Part shown: piece by piece, positions 25,066 to 33,182 of the stretch
Position numbering within the stretch: position 1 is the first letter of the stretch
Layout: every line of letters begins with the position of its first letter
Assembly (NCBI GenBank): GCA_015069195.1
Contig: SVJA01000009.1
Span: 1-64,000 of the forward strand
Source of the DNA: Oscillospiraceae bacterium
GTDB lineage: Bacteria; Bacillota; Clostridia; UBA1212
Length of the DNA stretch: 64,000 nucleotides
Direction of reading: 5' to 3'
Notes under the pieces: generated by a model
The model's input: only the letters and a program-made list of their open reading frames with translations
What the model was told of the DNA's origin: nothing
Databases searched by the model: none
Program-made: the position numbers and the translations under genes

Positions 25066-26115
25066 TTACGAAGACTCTTTTGCAGAAGGCATAAGATAAT
25101 ACTTAATCAAAACCTTTCGTCTGTAATCGCAATCACCGTCAAAACCCATCATATCGCCGCACAACGTATACGCGGAAGCTGCACAGCCTTTTCCGCAAAT
25201 AGAACGCACCAAACATCTCTTACAACCGTAGTCCATCTCTGTACGCGCAATAAGCGTCTGTCTCATCGTCTCCGCTTCTTTTATTATCGCACTTAAATCA
25301 AAATCATGCAATATGCCGAGCGAAAATTTTTTATCATACAGACCCTGACACGGGTAAATATCACCGTAAGGAGTCACACACAGATTGAATTTATTCTTTC
25401 TGTCCGTAAGCGCACATTTTATCGTACAAAAAGGAGCCGGAATATTTTCTATCTTTCTTTTTTTATATTCATCAATGATTACTGTCAAAGATTCAAGTCT
25501 CTGTGAATCATTTAATGAAATTTCTTCCCATATTTCGTTTGCATTTCCGTGCTTTGAAGTATACGAAAAGGTCGGTGTTGCATTATGCTCCTCCGCGAAA
25601 TCAAAATACTCTTTTATGTTATCTCTGTTAAACGGAGCAACAACCATATGAAAATACGGTTTAACTTTAGGTTTTATCGCAGCAATATTCTTCATCGTTA
25701 TGTCAAATTTGCCTTTGCCCCTCATTTGGTCATGAATTTCCGCACATGTACCGTCAATACTGTACTGAACAGTCACGTGGTCATTATTTTCAAGAAGTTC
25801 TTTTAAACGCTTATTTCCGGTAGTTCCGTTTGTAATTACAGTAAATTTGATATGCTTCATTCTTTCAATCATATCACATACTTCATTCCATCTCGTGTGC
25901 ATCGTCGGTTCACCACCCGAAATAGAAAAAGACTTTGCGTCACAATTTTCATAAAGCATTGTTATAAACTTTTCCAAATCCTCGGGAGTTATCTCACATG
26001 TAGTGCAATTAAGTCCCGAAGCATTGTAGCAATCTCTGCAATTAAGGTTACAACGGTTTGTTATCTCTATGTATGCACCGCTTATCTCGCTGTCTTTTAT
26101 TTCATTCTCTGCCAT
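25066..26115 (-). CDS. Radical SAM/SPASM protein, putative peptide maturase
   Basis: The 349 residues begin with a radical SAM core whose cluster motif is C22-N-L-N-C26-R-D-C29, followed by the GGEPT motif in SISGGEPTMHT. A C-terminal SPASM-like Cys region includes CVTPYGDIYPC, CKRC and SICGKGC. Such proteins usually hold extra Fe-S clusters and modify ribosomally made peptides or proteins. It is the third gene after a PqqD-like and an S26-like peptidase gene, with 21 bases to the latter. That makes RiPP maturation the best inference. There is no obvious precursor gene nearby, so an enzyme-maturase role (anSME-like) is the main alternative. Confidence 0.85.
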   Translation of the reverse strand: MAENEIKDSEISGAYIEITNRCNLNCRDCYNASGLNCTTCEITPEDLEKFITMLYENCDAKSFSISGGEPTMHTRWNEVCDMIERMKHIKFTVITNGTTGNKRLKELLENNDHVTVQYSIDGTCAEIHDQMRGKGKFDITMKNIAAIKPKVKPYFHMVVAPFNRDNIKEYFDFAEEHNATPTFSYTSKHGNANEIWEEISLNDSQRLESLTVIIDEYKKRKIENIPAPFCTIKCALTDRKNKFNLCVTPYGDIYPCQGLYDKKFSLGILHDFDLSAIIKEAETMRQTLIARTEMDYGCKRCLVRSICGKGCAASAYTLCGDMMGFDGDCDYRRKVLIKYYLMPSAKESS

Positions 26116-26136
26116 AAATCATTTTGCTCCCATTTA

Positions 26137-26466
26137 TTAACTTTCTTTTATTACCCTTGCAAGACAATATTTTTCCGGAATCAGTTCGCACGCATCCGAA
26201 TTATCGCCCTTGATTTTGTATATGACACCTTTATCATTCACAATAATTTCAACAACTCTATGTATCAAAAGCCTGCAAGGATCATCAATAGCTATTATAA
26301 TATCGCCGATTTCGTACCGAGGCGCGGTTTCTACCATAACCTTGTCACCGGCGTAATACGTCGGCTCCATACTGAAACCGCGTATCTCAATCGTATTATC
26401 AAATTTAATTTGTCTGAGAAATATCGTTTTCAAAATATTTTTCTCACTTATATTTTCGATACTCAT
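26137..26466 (-). CDS. S26-type (SipW-like) Ser/His peptidase, short form
   Basis: Only 109 residues, with the signal peptidase core: EIRGFSMEPTYYAGDKV (nucleophile Ser in SMEP), GDIIIA and LLIHRVVEI, then IKGDNSDACE. The HRVVEI His replaces the Lys of bacterial-type enzymes, as in ER/SipW-type signal peptidases. Unlike SipW there is no membrane helix, so it is probably cytosolic. The PqqD-like gene ends seven bases upstream. It may remove a leader from a modified peptide; that role is inferred from context only. An S24-like regulator is less likely because there is no DNA-binding domain. Confidence 0.75.
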   Translation of the reverse strand: MSIENISEKNILKTIFLRQIKFDNTIEIRGFSMEPTYYAGDKVMVETAPRYEIGDIIIAIDDPCRLLIHRVVEIIVNDKGVIYKIKGDNSDACELIPEKYCLARVIKES

Positions 26467-26473
26467 TTATGTA

Positions 26474-26743
26474 TTACACAGCCTCTTCTATAATTTTTTT
26501 ATTTATCAAAGTCTGTGTAAATGCGGATACACCCTCTGAAATTTCACCGGATTCCGCATCGAACTCCGCCGCAATTTCAGAAACTGCCTCATCAAGTGTC
26601 ATACCCATACCGACAGTATTTAAAACAGCAGTCGCCGCAACATCTAATATATGGGACTCTCCGCTTTCAACATCAAAACAAATAACAGTATCCTCTCCGT
26701 CTACCTTTGTTACTTCAATATTGTTGCAAATTTTGTATTTCAT
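26474..26743 (-). CDS. PqqD-like RiPP recognition protein (cassette A)
   Basis: This 89-residue protein has the PqqD winged-helix pattern: an N-terminal beta hairpin (TVICFDVESGESHILD), a helix with AATAVLNTV and a C-terminal helical pair around LDEAVSEIAAEFD. PqqD domains bind leader peptides and present them to modifying enzymes. It is the first gene of cassette A, with GGAG before the ATG and a promoter-like TATAAT about 45 bases upstream. Its partner is most likely the radical SAM protein two genes on. Confidence 0.8.
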   Translation of the reverse strand: MKYKICNNIEVTKVDGEDTVICFDVESGESHILDVAATAVLNTVGMGMTLDEAVSEIAAEFDAESGEISEGVSAFTQTLINKKIIEEAV

Positions 26744-26787
26744 GAATTACCACTCCGTTTCTGTAGTCTTATTTTTATAATAAAATA

Positions 26788-26796
26788 ATTATAACA
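26788..26796 (-). promoter_or_regulatory. Extended -10 promoter for cassette A
   Basis: On the minus strand TGTTATAAT places a perfect -10 (TATAAT, 26788-26793) with TG close upstream. The best -35 at 17 bases (CTGTTT) is weak. It lies between sleB and the PqqD-like gene and would drive the PqqD, S26 and radical SAM genes. Confidence 0.5.
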
Positions 26797-26836
26797 CTGT
26801 TGTAAACACAAAACAGAATATTTAAACAAAATTAAA

Positions 26837-27586
26837 TTATTTCCCCACCGAGAATACGTGCTTACCAATTCTTACAGTTATCGGAAGTGTTTTTATCCAT
26901 TTATTTGTCGCGGTTGCCGGGTTGTAGTAGTAAATACTTCCGTAAGTCGGATCCCAGCCGTTCAGAGCATCACGTGCAGCCTGATATGCAGTCTGATTCG
27001 GTGTATAATTTATCTGTCCGTCTGAAACAGCGTCAAATGCACCTGACTGATATACAACTCCCGCAATAGTTTTAGGAAATCGGCTGTCTTCCACCCTGTT
27101 CAATACAACCGCCGCAATAGCCACCTGTCCTACATACGGCTCACCTCTTGCTTCGCCGTAAATGATTCTTGCTAGAAGTTCAACATTTGCAGAAGTAGCG
27201 GATACAGAAGACGAACTTGAATTTCCGGAGGAAATACCCATAGCAGAAAGAGTTCTCGGTCCTGCTATACCGTCCGCAGTCAAACCATTATTTCGCTGAA
27301 AACTTTTTACAGCACTTTCCGTTCTGCTTCCGTATATACCGTCAATTTCACCATTATAATAACCCCAACTTTTTAGTTTCGTTTGAATCTGTCTTACCTC
27401 ACTTCCGTAAGAACCCCTTTTCGATAGAGCATCCGAAGTTTCTTCATTAGTTTTTGATGTATTTAATTTAATATTTATTAATTCGTTAGTACCGTAAAAA
27501 TATGCTTCGCTTATTGTCAATGTTGCAACAAAAGCTACGGCAAGAGTCAATACACAAACGACTTCATAAAGTTTTCTCATGCGCAT
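26837..27586 (-). CDS. sleB: Spore cortex-lytic enzyme SleB
   Basis: A germination lytic transglycosylase that cleaves cortex peptidoglycan after muramic lactam formation. About 249 residues: an N-terminal signal or anchor helix (RKLYEVVCVLTLAVAFVATL), a peptidoglycan-binding domain (GSYGSEVRQIQTKL to GIAGPRTLSAMG), a Ser-rich linker and the SleB hydrolase domain (LLARIIYGEARGE with the catalytic Glu, then AIAAVVLNRV and SIYYYNPA). The ATG at 27586 has GAGGGTGG upstream. In Bacillus ypeB follows sleB; here it does not. A hairpin in the leader covers the ribosome site. Confidence 0.93.
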   Translation of the reverse strand: MRMRKLYEVVCVLTLAVAFVATLTISEAYFYGTNELINIKLNTSKTNEETSDALSKRGSYGSEVRQIQTKLKSWGYYNGEIDGIYGSRTESAVKSFQRNNGLTADGIAGPRTLSAMGISSGNSSSSSVSATSANVELLARIIYGEARGEPYVGQVAIAAVVLNRVEDSRFPKTIAGVVYQSGAFDAVSDGQINYTPNQTAYQAARDALNGWDPTYGSIYYYNPATATNKWIKTLPITVRIGKHVFSVGK

Positions 27587-27592
27587 AAAAAC

Positions 27593-27623
27593 AACCACCC
27601 TCGATAATAAATCTTAGGTGGTT
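27593..27623 (-). promoter_or_regulatory. Leader hairpin masking the sleB ribosome site
   Basis: In the sleB transcript AACCACC (27617-27623 reversed) can pair with GGTGGTT (27593-27599 reversed). The right arm overlaps the ribosome-binding sequence GAGGGTGG. The 17-base loop is A+T-rich. The stem is short, so an effect on translation is possible but unproven. Confidence 0.45.
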
Positions 27624-27664
27624 ATTTTGTCCGTTTTTTTAGTTTTTATTACACAATTTACCTT

Positions 27665-28693
27665 TTATTTCTGTCCGGGGAATCGCTTGAGCCAAGCAGC
27701 AGACCACGGAAGGCCGGACTCTGAGCTTTTTACAAACTGTCCGACTTCATTAAATTCGAACCAAACACCCATATCGGTGTTCGGATTCTCTATAACGGCT
27801 ATCTCTGTCGCAGGAGTATTTCCCTCTGCAAGCATAAATATTTTTTTCCCTGTTTCTTTATTTACGGCAACATCTACAACAAAAATAGCATGACCGTATT
27901 TTATGTCGAGATCGGGATTTATCGCAGAAGCAACGGCCTGAAGCTGTGACACGCCGACTACAAAAGCATCACCTATCTGAATATCATCCATAGCAGGAGA
28001 AGAACTCATATCTCTGGCAAGAGAATCAGTGTTTGCAAACTGGTACACAAGATCCAAATATTTCTGAAAAGTTTCATAAGTATCACTCGGTTCAGCTTTT
28101 AATTCCCACTTGTTGGTTTTCATATTGAAACGATTACCCTGCATATAACTCATCCAATCACACACAAATCCATTCGCAAACGTAAAAGATATTTCAGAAT
28201 ATTTCTTTTCAGCATAAAGATGTTCCGCATAAAGCATAATTACGGAATCTGCACACTGCATCCAACGGTTAAGTGCAGTCGGGAGCTGAAATACTCCGAG
28301 TTTAGATGCCTCTTTGTTCTCAAGATAAGAACCGGTTTTATCGTCATAATAATATGCAACGGAATTGAATGGCTTTAATGTATAGTTCCTTATAAACTCT
28401 GCATAGCTACCTGAATCAACATCCACCTTAACATAACCTTCGGGAGGATTAAATCGCTCACCAAGCGTAGTAGCGTCTTCTACTATAGGTTTTTTTACAG
28501 GCTCCTCTGTCGCAACAGGAGTAGCGCTCAATGCAGGCGTACCATTCGGATTCTTGTCTTTTCCGTCACCGTTATTTATCAATAAAATCGCAAGCACTAT
28601 AGCAGCCACCAACACTACGCCGAGTGCCGATGATAAAATTATAATTAACTTTTTGTCGCCTAACTTGTTCTTTTTTATGTACAAATTGTCCAT
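27665..28693 (-). CDS. Membrane-anchored DUF4846 protein
   Basis: The 342 residues start with a basic segment and one membrane helix (IIILSSALGVVLVAAIVLAI), then a Pro/Thr-rich linker. An extracytoplasmic domain follows that fits DUF4846: ERFNPPEGYVKV, SYAEFIRNYTLKPF, LNRWMQCADSVIMLYAEHLY, ISFTFANGF and GHAIFVVDVAVN. The family is widespread and uncharacterised; a Cys in LQQCAD-type position and the conserved His in GHA have been suggestive of an enzyme fold, but I have no direct evidence. It sits upstream of sleB and downstream of the DUF624 gene in the same direction. Confidence 0.8.
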   Translation of the reverse strand: MDNLYIKKNKLGDKKLIIILSSALGVVLVAAIVLAILLINNGDGKDKNPNGTPALSATPVATEEPVKKPIVEDATTLGERFNPPEGYVKVDVDSGSYAEFIRNYTLKPFNSVAYYYDDKTGSYLENKEASKLGVFQLPTALNRWMQCADSVIMLYAEHLYAEKKYSEISFTFANGFVCDWMSYMQGNRFNMKTNKWELKAEPSDTYETFQKYLDLVYQFANTDSLARDMSSSPAMDDIQIGDAFVVGVSQLQAVASAINPDLDIKYGHAIFVVDVAVNKETGKKIFMLAEGNTPATEIAVIENPNTDMGVWFEFNEVGQFVKSSESGLPWSAAWLKRFPGQK

Positions 28694-28769
28694 AACAGTT
28701 GCTCCTTTTATTTTGTATGATTTCTTGTATATTTTACATATTTCGTTGATTTTATTCTGATTTAGTCTG

Positions 28770-29768
28770 TCAATCTTCTATCCACATTCCGTTTTCAAAT
28801 CTGCCGGTGGAAGTCTTTTCTTCTGCCGCAACTGCAGCATTATCATCTGTACCGCCGTTTTCCGACTTATCCGCATTCGGATTATCTATCAAATATTTTT
28901 TCACCGTAGGATATATATAGAAATTGTTTAAAAAACCTATAAAAGCCGGTGTAATAAATAAATACAAAACCAATGTTACAATGAAATCAAAATACTTTGT
29001 GAATATGAGGAATATCGGAATCGCTATCAAAATGCCTTCGAATATCAACATAAGCAAATTCGGCAACCACTTCATCATCACAAGTATAAAAGAATTCTTA
29101 TAAAGCTGTCTGAGCGTGACTTTAAATGTAACCATCATATTGTACATATAGAGGTTCATCATCACCAATATCATAAACAGTGCTATTATAACAAATGCCA
29201 CGATAAACAGTAAAAATCCCGGGATCACACCTGCATACGGACCTTTCGGATCACTTATTATCAGATATGCAGTAAAATTTAGAATAAGTACAGTCGCCGC
29301 AATTCCGTTTATCAAACTTACCTGCCATGCAAGTTTTCTGTTCGATCTGGATTTTGTAATAAAGTCATGCCACAAAAAGCAAGGTTCTTCTTTTACAAAA
29401 GATTTCATAATGTAAGAAAAGCCTGCCTGTAAAGGCCCCACCGCAAATATCGGCACAGATGTCAGAAACACCGCAAAAAACAACATAAATTGGAAATATC
29501 GTGATATCTGACCGGACTCTAAAAGATTCACAGCCCAATCAGCACTGCCGCTGAATGCACCATAGAGAGATATTGCAACATAGAATATTCCGCACACCAA
29601 TACAGGTGAAAGGATATTTAGCAATACATATATAAGATTTATCCCTATAAACTTATATTTCTTTCTCCACAATATTTCAAAAAACCTGAAAAGCGGGCGT
29701 TTTTGTTTACCATCTTTTTCTATGCCCTTTCCTGGTTTTGTATATTTGTCAGAACTAAAAAATCCCAT
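28770..29768 (-). CDS. DUF624 (YesL-like) membrane protein
   Basis: A 332-residue protein with about six membrane helices (for example KYKFIGINLIYVLLNILSPV and YMYNMMVTF). The pattern of large N-terminal helices, FLWHDFITKSRSNRKLA and the late LPNLLMLIFEGI segment matches DUF624/YesL. YesL is linked to carbohydrate uptake loci in Bacillus, but this gene has no such neighbours. The ATG at 29768 follows GGAG by seven bases. The C-terminus (from about residue 310) is hydrophilic and acidic. Confidence 0.78.
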   Translation of the reverse strand: MGFFSSDKYTKPGKGIEKDGKQKRPLFRFFEILWRKKYKFIGINLIYVLLNILSPVLVCGIFYVAISLYGAFSGSADWAVNLLESGQISRYFQFMLFFAVFLTSVPIFAVGPLQAGFSYIMKSFVKEEPCFLWHDFITKSRSNRKLAWQVSLINGIAATVLILNFTAYLIISDPKGPYAGVIPGFLLFIVAFVIIALFMILVMMNLYMYNMMVTFKVTLRQLYKNSFILVMMKWLPNLLMLIFEGILIAIPIFLIFTKYFDFIVTLVLYLFITPAFIGFLNNFYIYPTVKKYLIDNPNADKSENGGTDDNAAVAAEEKTSTGRFENGMWIED

Positions 29769-29928
29769 AATCAATCTCCAAGAACTCAATGGTTTTATCA
29801 TAACCTAAAATTTATTCTATCATAAAAAAAACATATCGCAAGCTGAAATATTTTGAAATTTATGTTGCAAGCTTTTTACCGGCAAGTTATTATATTTATA
29901 TGTAATAACACAGTGAGGTTTGCATATT

Positions 29929-31701
29929 ATGCCATATGACGGTATCGTTGCCTCGGGAGTTGTCTGGGAGCTTTCCGGACTTCTGTCGGGCGGAAGAATA
30001 GAAAAGATTTATCAGACCGAGCAGGACGAAATTATCCTGCTTTGTCACTCTATGCGAGAAAAATACCGTCTGCTCTTAAGTGCAAGCCCGGCAAACCCAA
30101 GAATACATCTGACAAAACAAAAAAAAGAAAATCCTGCTTTTGCCCCACCGTTTTGTATGGTTTTGAGAAAGCATATCCAGGGCGGAAAAATATCAGAGAT
30201 TACACAAGAAGGCTTTGACAGAGTTATAAGTATAAAAATTGATACCTATAACGAAATGGGTGACCCTATCGAAAAAAAACTCATTATAGAGATTATGGGC
30301 AGACACAGCAATATTATGCTTGTAAGTCCCGGCGGAGTCATCTACGATGCCATAAAGCACATCGACAGTTCAATGAGCAGTCTGCGAGAAGTACTCCCTG
30401 CTCATCCTTATGTATTACCGCCGCAACAAGACAAGATTTCTCCGAATGACAAACGTCTGATTTTGGAATTTACAACACGCGATATTCCGGAAGATTTCAA
30501 AGGTAGTATGTCATCTTATCTTTTGGAAAGCATAAGCGGTTTCAGCCCCCTGCTCTGCAAAACCATTTGCAACAAAGCAGGCGTATCTCCGCAAAACCCG
30601 GCAAGGCTTCTTTCACAAGAAGAAAAAAAGCTTGTTTTCAATGAGCTCATTAATGTTTGCGATCATATCGCCGGACATATGTACAGACCGGCGGTGATAA
30701 TCGACGACCCGACCGCCGGAAATTATGAAGCGGTTGACTTTCATTGTTTAGATACAGTATTCGATAACTTTAAAGTTAAAAATTTCAGTTCGATAAATCT
30801 TATGCTCGATGAGTTTTATACACAAAAAGATATTGTCGAAAGAAGCAGACAGAAAAAATCTTCGATAAAAAAACAACTTTCAAACGCTGTCTCACGAGCA
30901 GAAAAAAAGCTACAGATTTATGACAGTGCTTTACGTGAATCAGAAAACTTTGATAATTTAAGGATCAAAGGCGAACTTATTACGGCAAATATGTATATAC
31001 TAAAGGGCGGAGAGAGCTCGATAGACGTTGTGAATTATTACTCCGATTCCGGAGAAATATTAAGTATCGAACTTGATAAAAACAAGTCCGCTGCTGCTAA
31101 TGCGCAGATTTACTATAAAAAATACAAGAAAAAGAAAAGCACATATGAAAATGCATTGCAGTCTCTTAAAAAATGCTCGGAAGAGCTTGCGTATCTCAAA
31201 AGCGTCGAAGAGCACCTCGAAAGCTGTGTAGAAAGTGCCGACATTGCAGAAATAAAAGAAGAACTTTCAGAGCAGGGATATTACGGTTTAAGGCAAGAGA
31301 ATAACCGAAAAAGTTCAAAAAAAAATACAACAAAAATTGCAGAAGGTTCGCCGATTTCTACTTTTACAACCGACGGATATGAAATATTGATAGGTAAAAA
31401 CAACAAACAAAATGATACATTGACATTAAGGACGTCAAATCCCAATGACCTTTGGTTCCATGTAAAAGATGCTCCGGGTTCGCATGTAATCCTGAGAATT
31501 TCACAGAAAGACTGCATCATAACAAATAAAGCCGTGACTGAAGCAGCCATAGAAGCAGCTCGCCACAGCAGTCTTAAAAGTTCATCTAAGGTGGAGGTCG
31601 ATTATACACGAGTAAAGTATGTAAAGAAACCGAGCGGGGCAAAGCCCGGTAGAGTTATCTATACAAACCAAAAGACTATTATCGTTTCACCAAATACTTG
31701 A
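29929..31701 (+). CDS. rqcH: Rqc2 homologue RqcH (NFACT protein)
   Basis: The ribosome quality control factor of bacteria; it binds stalled 50S subunits and directs alanine tailing of nascent chains for degradation. About 590 residues: NFACT-N (PYDGIVASGVVWEL, SPGGVIYDAIKHID), a helix-hairpin-helix-like part, a long coiled coil (about 280-440) and NFACT-R (about 470-590) with DLWFHVKDAPGSHVIL. Older names call it a fibronectin-binding protein. The ATG at 29929 follows GTGAGG. It is one of few plus-strand genes and its 3' end overlaps the converging S26-like gene by 23 bases. Confidence 0.93.
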   Translation: MPYDGIVASGVVWELSGLLSGGRIEKIYQTEQDEIILLCHSMREKYRLLLSASPANPRIHLTKQKKENPAFAPPFCMVLRKHIQGGKISEITQEGFDRVISIKIDTYNEMGDPIEKKLIIEIMGRHSNIMLVSPGGVIYDAIKHIDSSMSSLREVLPAHPYVLPPQQDKISPNDKRLILEFTTRDIPEDFKGSMSSYLLESISGFSPLLCKTICNKAGVSPQNPARLLSQEEKKLVFNELINVCDHIAGHMYRPAVIIDDPTAGNYEAVDFHCLDTVFDNFKVKNFSSINLMLDEFYTQKDIVERSRQKKSSIKKQLSNAVSRAEKKLQIYDSALRESENFDNLRIKGELITANMYILKGGESSIDVVNYYSDSGEILSIELDKNKSAAANAQIYYKKYKKKKSTYENALQSLKKCSEELAYLKSVEEHLESCVESADIAEIKEELSEQGYYGLRQENNRKSSKKNTTKIAEGSPISTFTTDGYEILIGKNNKQNDTLTLRTSNPNDLWFHVKDAPGSHVILRISQKDCIITNKAVTEAAIEAARHSSLKSSSKVEVDYTRVKYVKKPSGAKPGRVIYTNQKTIIVSPNT

Positions 31702-32152
31702 TTTTTATTTTTAAATTTCGATAAAACTTTCTGAAAATCCGTGTTTTTACCCAAAGCACGGATTTTATTTTATATGAAGCAGAATTGCAGAAATATCTCT
31801 TTCCGTCTCTTATGTAAGCATCCATAACGGCAATTATGTTTTCTTTAGGAATACCTTTTTCGATTTCTGTCTGGTTATCACCGCAAAAATCAAATTTATC
31901 TCCGTGTATCGCCACTATTCTATGAAGTACTACACCGCCGCTCTGTCTTACATAAAAAGCGACATCATAAATTGACGGTTCATCAGATTTTTTGAGAAGT
32001 ACCGTATCTTTCCCGTCTTTCAAAAAAGGAAGCATACTTTTTCCGGAAACCTTTAAAAAAAACATTCCGCCGTCATCAACAACATTTTTGACGTCGGAAA
32101 CATATTCTGAAATATTCTCTTTTATTGTGATTTCATATTCTTTAAAGTCCAC
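31679..32152 (-). CDS. S26-type Ser/His peptidase (cassette B)
   Basis: From the GTG at 32152, 157 residues. The core reads VSGKSMLPFLKDG (nucleophile Ser), YDVAFYVRQSG, VVLHRIVAIHGDKF and FCGDNQTE, a signal peptidase/S26 pattern with His in place of Lys, as in SipW-type enzymes. There is no clear membrane helix; the last 40 residues are very basic and could bind membrane or nucleic acid. GGAG lies six bases before the GTG, which is one base after the PqqD stop, so the two genes are tightly coupled. The longer reading to 32194 uses TTG and overlaps PqqD. Related in kind to the cassette A peptidase. Confidence 0.75.
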   Translation of the reverse strand: MDFKEYEITIKENISEYVSDVKNVVDDGGMFFLKVSGKSMLPFLKDGKDTVLLKKSDEPSIYDVAFYVRQSGGVVLHRIVAIHGDKFDFCGDNQTEIEKGIPKENIIAVMDAYIRDGKRYFCNSASYKIKSVLWVKTRIFRKFYRNLKIKIKYLVKR

Positions 32153-32153
32153 T

Positions 32154-32423
32154 TTAATCTCCAAAAACACCGTGAGGAAGAAGTTTATCAACAAAGGATT
32201 TTACATAACCCATAGCTATTTCGTATTCGATGTCAAACTCTTTTGAAATTTTTTCGGCAACATTCTCCATAGCAGTATCTTCTTTGAAACACTCCCAAAG
32301 ATACACGGCAGATTCATTTTTAAGAGTTATCATGCCATTCAAATTTTTTGCCGCCGCACCTACCGGCACAACCACATTTTTACCGGCTATATTCTTCAGT
32401 AAGAAATTTTCATTTATTTTCAT
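32154..32423 (-). CDS. PqqD-like RiPP recognition protein (cassette B)
   Basis: About 89 residues from the ATG at 32423, which has GGGAGA eight bases upstream. The sequence has the standard PqqD layout: FLLKNIAGKNVVVPVG, NLNGMITLKNESAVYLWECF and a helical end with VAEKISKEFD. It would bind a leader peptide for a modifying enzyme. It sits between the kinase-like and peptidase genes with spacers of about 17 bases and one base. Confidence 0.86.
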   Translation of the reverse strand: MKINENFLLKNIAGKNVVVPVGAAAKNLNGMITLKNESAVYLWECFKEDTAMENVAEKISKEFDIEYEIAMGYVKSFVDKLLPHGVFGD

Positions 32424-32440
32424 AAAAACATCTCCCGTTT

Positions 32441-33157
32441 TCAACAATTTTCATTAAGATATTCCCACGCGCACTTTGCACTATCAATTTTCGGTGTGCA
32501 CTTCATCACAAATACAGGTACACATTTTAAAAGTCGGTCAATCAAATCAAATTGCACTTCTGCCCTCTGCATACTTATGCAGTGAAGAACTTGCGGCATT
32601 ATTCTTTCGACAGCGTCTTTACCGCTGATTCTTTCTATTGAGAAAGTATCTCCTCTTTCTAAAAATACAACCGCCGAAACGTTTGCACATTGGTTTGTAC
32701 TTTCATCCGTTTTACCGCTCCACGGAGTTCCGTATACGGTAAATCTCCCATTTTTGTACATTATCGCCGGTTTATCATCATTTAAAACAGTGGCGCGACT
32801 CCCGAGATAATCTTTCCACAATGCAACATGAGTAGATTTTCCCGTTCCGCTGTTTGCAGTAAACAAATAACCTTTTCCGTCTACCGCAACACATGAAGAA
32901 TGTAACATAAATCCTTCAAAAGATATAAGTTTCTGGTAAAAATCCATACCCGACAAAAAATACTCTGCATAATCACGATCAAAAGTTCTGTTTATTTCCA
33001 AGGTTTTTTCTATACGAGAATCGCTGACTTTTATCTCAATATCAGCAGCACCGTCAAAATCGTTTTCGTACTTCAACCCGTTCCTTTTAAGCACTTCGGA
33101 TGAATGCGTAACCAAAACGTTTAAATCTGCAATTTTATATCGGTAATTACGCTTCAT
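32441..33157 (-). CDS. HPr-kinase-like (HprK-fold) protein
   Basis: About 238 residues with a P-loop at 102-109 (NSGTGKST), LNDDKP at about 125-130 and GTPWSGK at about 143-149. This set is found in HPr-kinase-like proteins that accompany PqqD genes, some of which phosphorylate peptides in lasso-type RiPP pathways. The classical HprK C-terminal signature is not seen, so HPr itself is an unlikely substrate. The ATG at 33157 follows GGGGGA; the reading to 33175 starts with TTG. It is 25 bases after rpe, so it is probably read from the long priA-rpe operon. Confidence 0.8.
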   Translation of the reverse strand: MKRNYRYKIADLNVLVTHSSEVLKRNGLKYENDFDGAADIEIKVSDSRIEKTLEINRTFDRDYAEYFLSGMDFYQKLISFEGFMLHSSCVAVDGKGYLFTANSGTGKSTHVALWKDYLGSRATVLNDDKPAIMYKNGRFTVYGTPWSGKTDESTNQCANVSAVVFLERGDTFSIERISGKDAVERIMPQVLHCISMQRAEVQFDLIDRLLKCVPVFVMKCTPKIDSAKCAWEYLNENC

Positions 33158-33182
33158 ACGACATTCCCCCGACAACCGTAAT

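Noticed and set aside
31679-31701. Overlap of rqcH and the S26 gene as a sign of a false ORF
   Set aside because: Both have clear family motifs; a short convergent overlap of 23 bases at the 3' ends is common.
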